Shown: positions 63,080 to 64,000 of the stretch, in pieces | Numbering within the stretch: the stretch's first letter is position 1 | Layout: every line of letters begins with the position of its first letter | NCBI RefSeq assembly: GCF_000296835.1 | Contig: NZ_CAKE01000001.1 | Location: 124,001-188,000 of the forward strand | Direction: 5' to 3' | Origin: Lactobacillus hominis DSM 23910 = CRBIP 24.179 | GTDB lineage: Bacteria > Bacillota > Bacilli > Lactobacillales > Lactobacillaceae | DNA: 64,000 nt | The notes under the pieces: model-generated | Told to the model about the DNA's origin: nothing | The model's database searches: none | Seen by the model: only the letters and a program-made list of their open reading frames with translations | Position numbers and translations under genes: made by a program

Positions 63080-64000
63080 ATGTTGACACAGCGGCAAGAG
63101 TTAATTTTGAAAACCATCATTAAGGATTTTACGCAAACGCACGAACCCGTTGGCTCTAAGACCGTGATGAATCAACTACCAATTAAGGTTTCTAGCGCTA
63201 CTATTCGTAATGAAATGGCTGCTTTAGAAGAACAAGGTCTTTTAGAAAAGACTCATTCTTCCAGTGGAAGAGTTCCTTCAACTAAAGGCTACCGTTATTA
63301 TTTGGATCATCTAGTAGATCCAGTGGAAATTCCAGCATCAGTTTATAATCAGATAGTTTGTCAACTTGATCAACCATTTCATCAAGTAAATGAAATTGTA
63401 CAAGAAGCAGCAAAAATCTTATCAGATTTGACTAATTATACTGCTTTTGCAGCTGGTCCAGAAACTCATGATGTTGCAATTACGGGTTTTAGGGTAGTTC
63501 CATTATCTAGTTATCAAATAATGGCAATCCTGGTTACTGATGATGGAAATGTGAAGAATCAAGTTTATACTATTCCTCATGGAAGCAACGGTGAAGAGAT
63601 AGAAAAAGCAGTTCGTTTAATTAATGATCAGTTAGTTGGTAAGCATTTGAGCGAATTAAATGATGATCTATTTAATAATATTGCCCATCATTTAGTTGCT
63701 GGCGGTTCTGCACCAGAAATTTTAGATTTACTCCAAGACGTAGTTAAAGATGCGGCTAGCGAGCAAATGTATGTCGATGGTCAATTGAACTTACTTAACA
63801 ACTATGAAAGCGAAGATGTATCTAAGATCAAGTCGCTTTATGAATTAATTGATCAAAATGATATAATTTCGAGTCTTATGGGATTTAACCCACATGATGC
63901 AGTAAGTCTTAATCAAAAGTCGCAGATTCAAGTAAAGCTTGGTTCTGAACTTCCCTCAGATTTACTGAAGAATTACAGTTTGCTTACAGCAGAATATAGC
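63080..64000 (+). CDS. hrcA: Heat-inducible transcription repressor HrcA (3' end outside window)
   Basis: The first 307 codons of HrcA, which binds CIRCE and represses class I heat-shock operons; its folding depends on GroE. The N-terminal winged helix reads [58 protein letters not shown] in parts. The GAF-like core follows. AAAGGGGCG precedes the ATG. The frame is open to the last base of the window; about 40 more residues are expected. Two CIRCE elements at its promoter imply autorepression, and grpE-dnaK-dnaJ would be expected next. Confidence 0.96.
   Translation, partial: MLTQRQELILKTIIKDFTQTHEPVGSKTVMNQLPIKVSSATIRNEMAALEEQGLLEKTHSSSGRVPSTKGYRYYLDHLVDPVEIPASVYNQIVCQLDQPFHQVNEIVQEAAKILSDLTNYTAFAAGPETHDVAITGFRVVPLSSYQIMAILVTDDGNVKNQVYTIPHGSNGEEIEKAVRLINDQLVGKHLSELNDDLFNNIAHHLVAGGSAPEILDLLQDVVKDAASEQMYVDGQLNLLNNYESEDVSKIKSLYELIDQNDIISSLMGFNPHDAVSLNQKSQIQVKLGSELPSDLLKNYSLLTAEYS

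Overview
The window is a low-GC, AT-rich Gram-positive chromosome segment that reads as a Lactobacillus of the gasseri/johnsonii/delbrueckii group. Reasons: an LPXTG surface protein with an (F/Y)SIRK signal peptide, a helveticin J-family protein, a C69 dipeptidase, paired orphan oligopeptide-binding lipoproteins, a HrcA/CIRCE heat-shock locus, and a lactobacillar order of housekeeping genes. No rRNA or tRNA gene was found. The genus call is an inference from gene content and not from a database search.

Layout. 1-8115 is accessory or cell-surface: the end of cutC, a 1642-residue BspA-like LPXTG protein, a gene-poor stretch holding a hairpin that may be an insertion-sequence scar, an AT-rich membrane acyltransferase and a gene that has lost its 5' end. 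8234-13087 holds galU and two tandem oligopeptide-binding lipoproteins. 13189-24847 is the core RNA-processing and secretion block: rnc-smc-ftsY, a dipeptidase, ylxM-ffh, rpsP-rimM-trmD and rplS. A one-spacer CRISPR remnant sits between trmD and rplS. 25048-31989 is more variable: a pair of ABC half-transporters, then a compact operon of a helveticin J-like protein, a catalytically dead SGNH protein, a Nudix hydrolase and a cysteine-free uracil-DNA glycosylase-like protein, then a lipoprotein. 32036-33344 is the lexA/ynzC/yneF SOS corner. 33445-41563 has a heterodimeric multidrug-type ABC exporter, an FAD oxidase, cfa, a plsC-like gene and a tRNA methyltransferase/GIY-YIG fusion.

41721-61198 is the classic Firmicute translation and envelope superoperon: rpsB-tsf, pyrH-frr-uppS-cdsA-rseP-proS-polC, then rimP-nusA-ylxR-ylxQ-infB-rbfA-truB-ribF. 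It links ribosome assembly, initiation and recycling to undecaprenyl and CDP-diacylglycerol synthesis. 61464-62972 is an Lsa-type ABC-F ribosome-protection gene, and hrcA begins at 63080 and runs off the window.

The most interesting signals are in non-coding DNA. The ABC-F gene is preceded by what looks like a complete three-state ribosome-sensing attenuator: a 3-codon leader ORF (TTG CGT AAC TAA), an anti-antiterminator that overlaps it, an antiterminator and a strong terminator, with mutually exclusive pairings that can be written out base by base. Other predicted RNA switches precede rimP-nusA (promoter, intrinsic terminator, then RBS), rpsB and rplS. Operators can be read directly at lexA (SOS box over the -35) and hrcA (two CIRCE elements bracketing the promoter).
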